A stretch of DNA of 64,000 nucleotides. It comes from Gammaproteobacteria bacterium 53_120_T64 (GTDB taxonomy: Bacteria; Pseudomonadota; Gammaproteobacteria; Pseudomonadales; Porticoccaceae). Position numbers and translations under genes: made by a program. The stretch lies in NCBI GenBank assembly GCA_002162815.1, contig MAAT01000067.1, positions 1 through 64,000 on the forward strand, written 5' to 3'. Shown one piece after another: positions 63,866-64,000 of the stretch (positions are counted from its first letter, which is position 1; every line of letters begins with the position of its first letter). A model generated the notes under the pieces. The model was not told the origin of the DNA. It saw nothing but the letters and a program-made list of their open reading frames with translations, and made no database searches.

Positions 63866-64000
63866 TGGCCCGGCGTCGTCAGCGCCCTCGCGGCAGACCC
63901 ATCGATGGCATTTTGATACTCAACAAGCCCCAGGGCATCACCTCTAACGATGCCTTACAGCAGGTTAAGTACCTGTTTTATGCCGCTAAAGCTGGGCATA
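63865..64000 (+). CDS. truB: tRNA pseudouridine-55 synthase TruB (3' end outside window)
   Basis: Frame from GTG runs to the right edge: [20 protein letters not shown] is a standard TruB opening with NKP. Forms Psi55 in the T-loop of tRNAs. Only the first 45 codons are present. Confidence 0.93.
   Translation, partial: MARRRQRPRGRPIDGILILNKPQGITSNDALQQVKYLFYAAKAGH

Overview
The window reads as a chromosome segment of a marine-type gammaproteobacterium, most likely near the Spongiibacteraceae/Halieaceae (inference from gene content and order; no 16S rRNA is present). Two blocks keep classic gammaproteobacterial order: sfsA, dksA, gluQRS, pcnB, folK, panB (about 6.9-14.4 kb) and yhbY, rlmE, ftsH, folP, glmM, tpiA, secG, tRNA-Leu, tRNA-fMet, rimP, nusA, infB, rbfA, truB (51.4-64 kb). 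Genes between these blocks are mostly accessory metabolism, envelope proteins and regulators.

Layout. 0-6.9 kb: a left-truncated cyclase-family hydrolase, a secreted GDSL esterase, an amidohydrolase remnant, a Baeyer-Villiger-type flavin monooxygenase, and a sulfide/persulfide module (two YeeE/YedE proteins and an MBL-fold hydrolase, divergent from a BigR/SqrR-like ArsR regulator). 6.9-14.4 kb: pantothenate, folate and RNA-metabolism genes, with an intergenic pair of near-identical repeats that may encode tandem small RNAs. 14.5-23.5 kb: SnoaL-like and Rieske proteins, a decayed cation-efflux pseudogene, a LEA14-like lipoprotein, slyX, a HEAT-repeat/response-regulator fusion, mscS, a VanY-type peptidase, cysE and dgkA. 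23.8-37.6 kb: a fused indolepyruvate ferredoxin oxidoreductase, a phytanoyl-CoA dioxygenase family protein, an AlgE-like barrel, a YgiQ radical SAM protein, a TorF-family protein, a MoxR/CoxE pair and an acyl-CoA dehydrogenase.

37.9-51.3 kb is the main point of interest: a co-oriented island with a complete copper membrane monooxygenase (order C-A-B, same superfamily as particulate methane, ammonia and short-chain hydrocarbon monooxygenases). It is followed by a small membrane-anchored protein whose predicted mature end is His-Gly-Gly, a membrane-anchored multicopper oxidase, an overlapping His/Met-rich cupredoxin, and then an RND/MMPL transporter, a DUF1329 protein with a twin-arginine signal, a YCF48-like beta-propeller and a DUF1302 outer-membrane protein. 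The CuB ligands of subunit B and both metal triads of subunit C are intact, so the enzyme should be functional. The absence of methanol dehydrogenase or hydroxylamine oxidoreductase genes here, together with the hydrophobic-compound transport module, suggests a hydrocarbon substrate. Substrate and physiological role remain inference. No integrase, transposase or attachment site was seen around the island, but it sits exactly where the conserved yhbY-ftsH block begins, in place of the carAB-greA genes that flank yhbY in several relatives.
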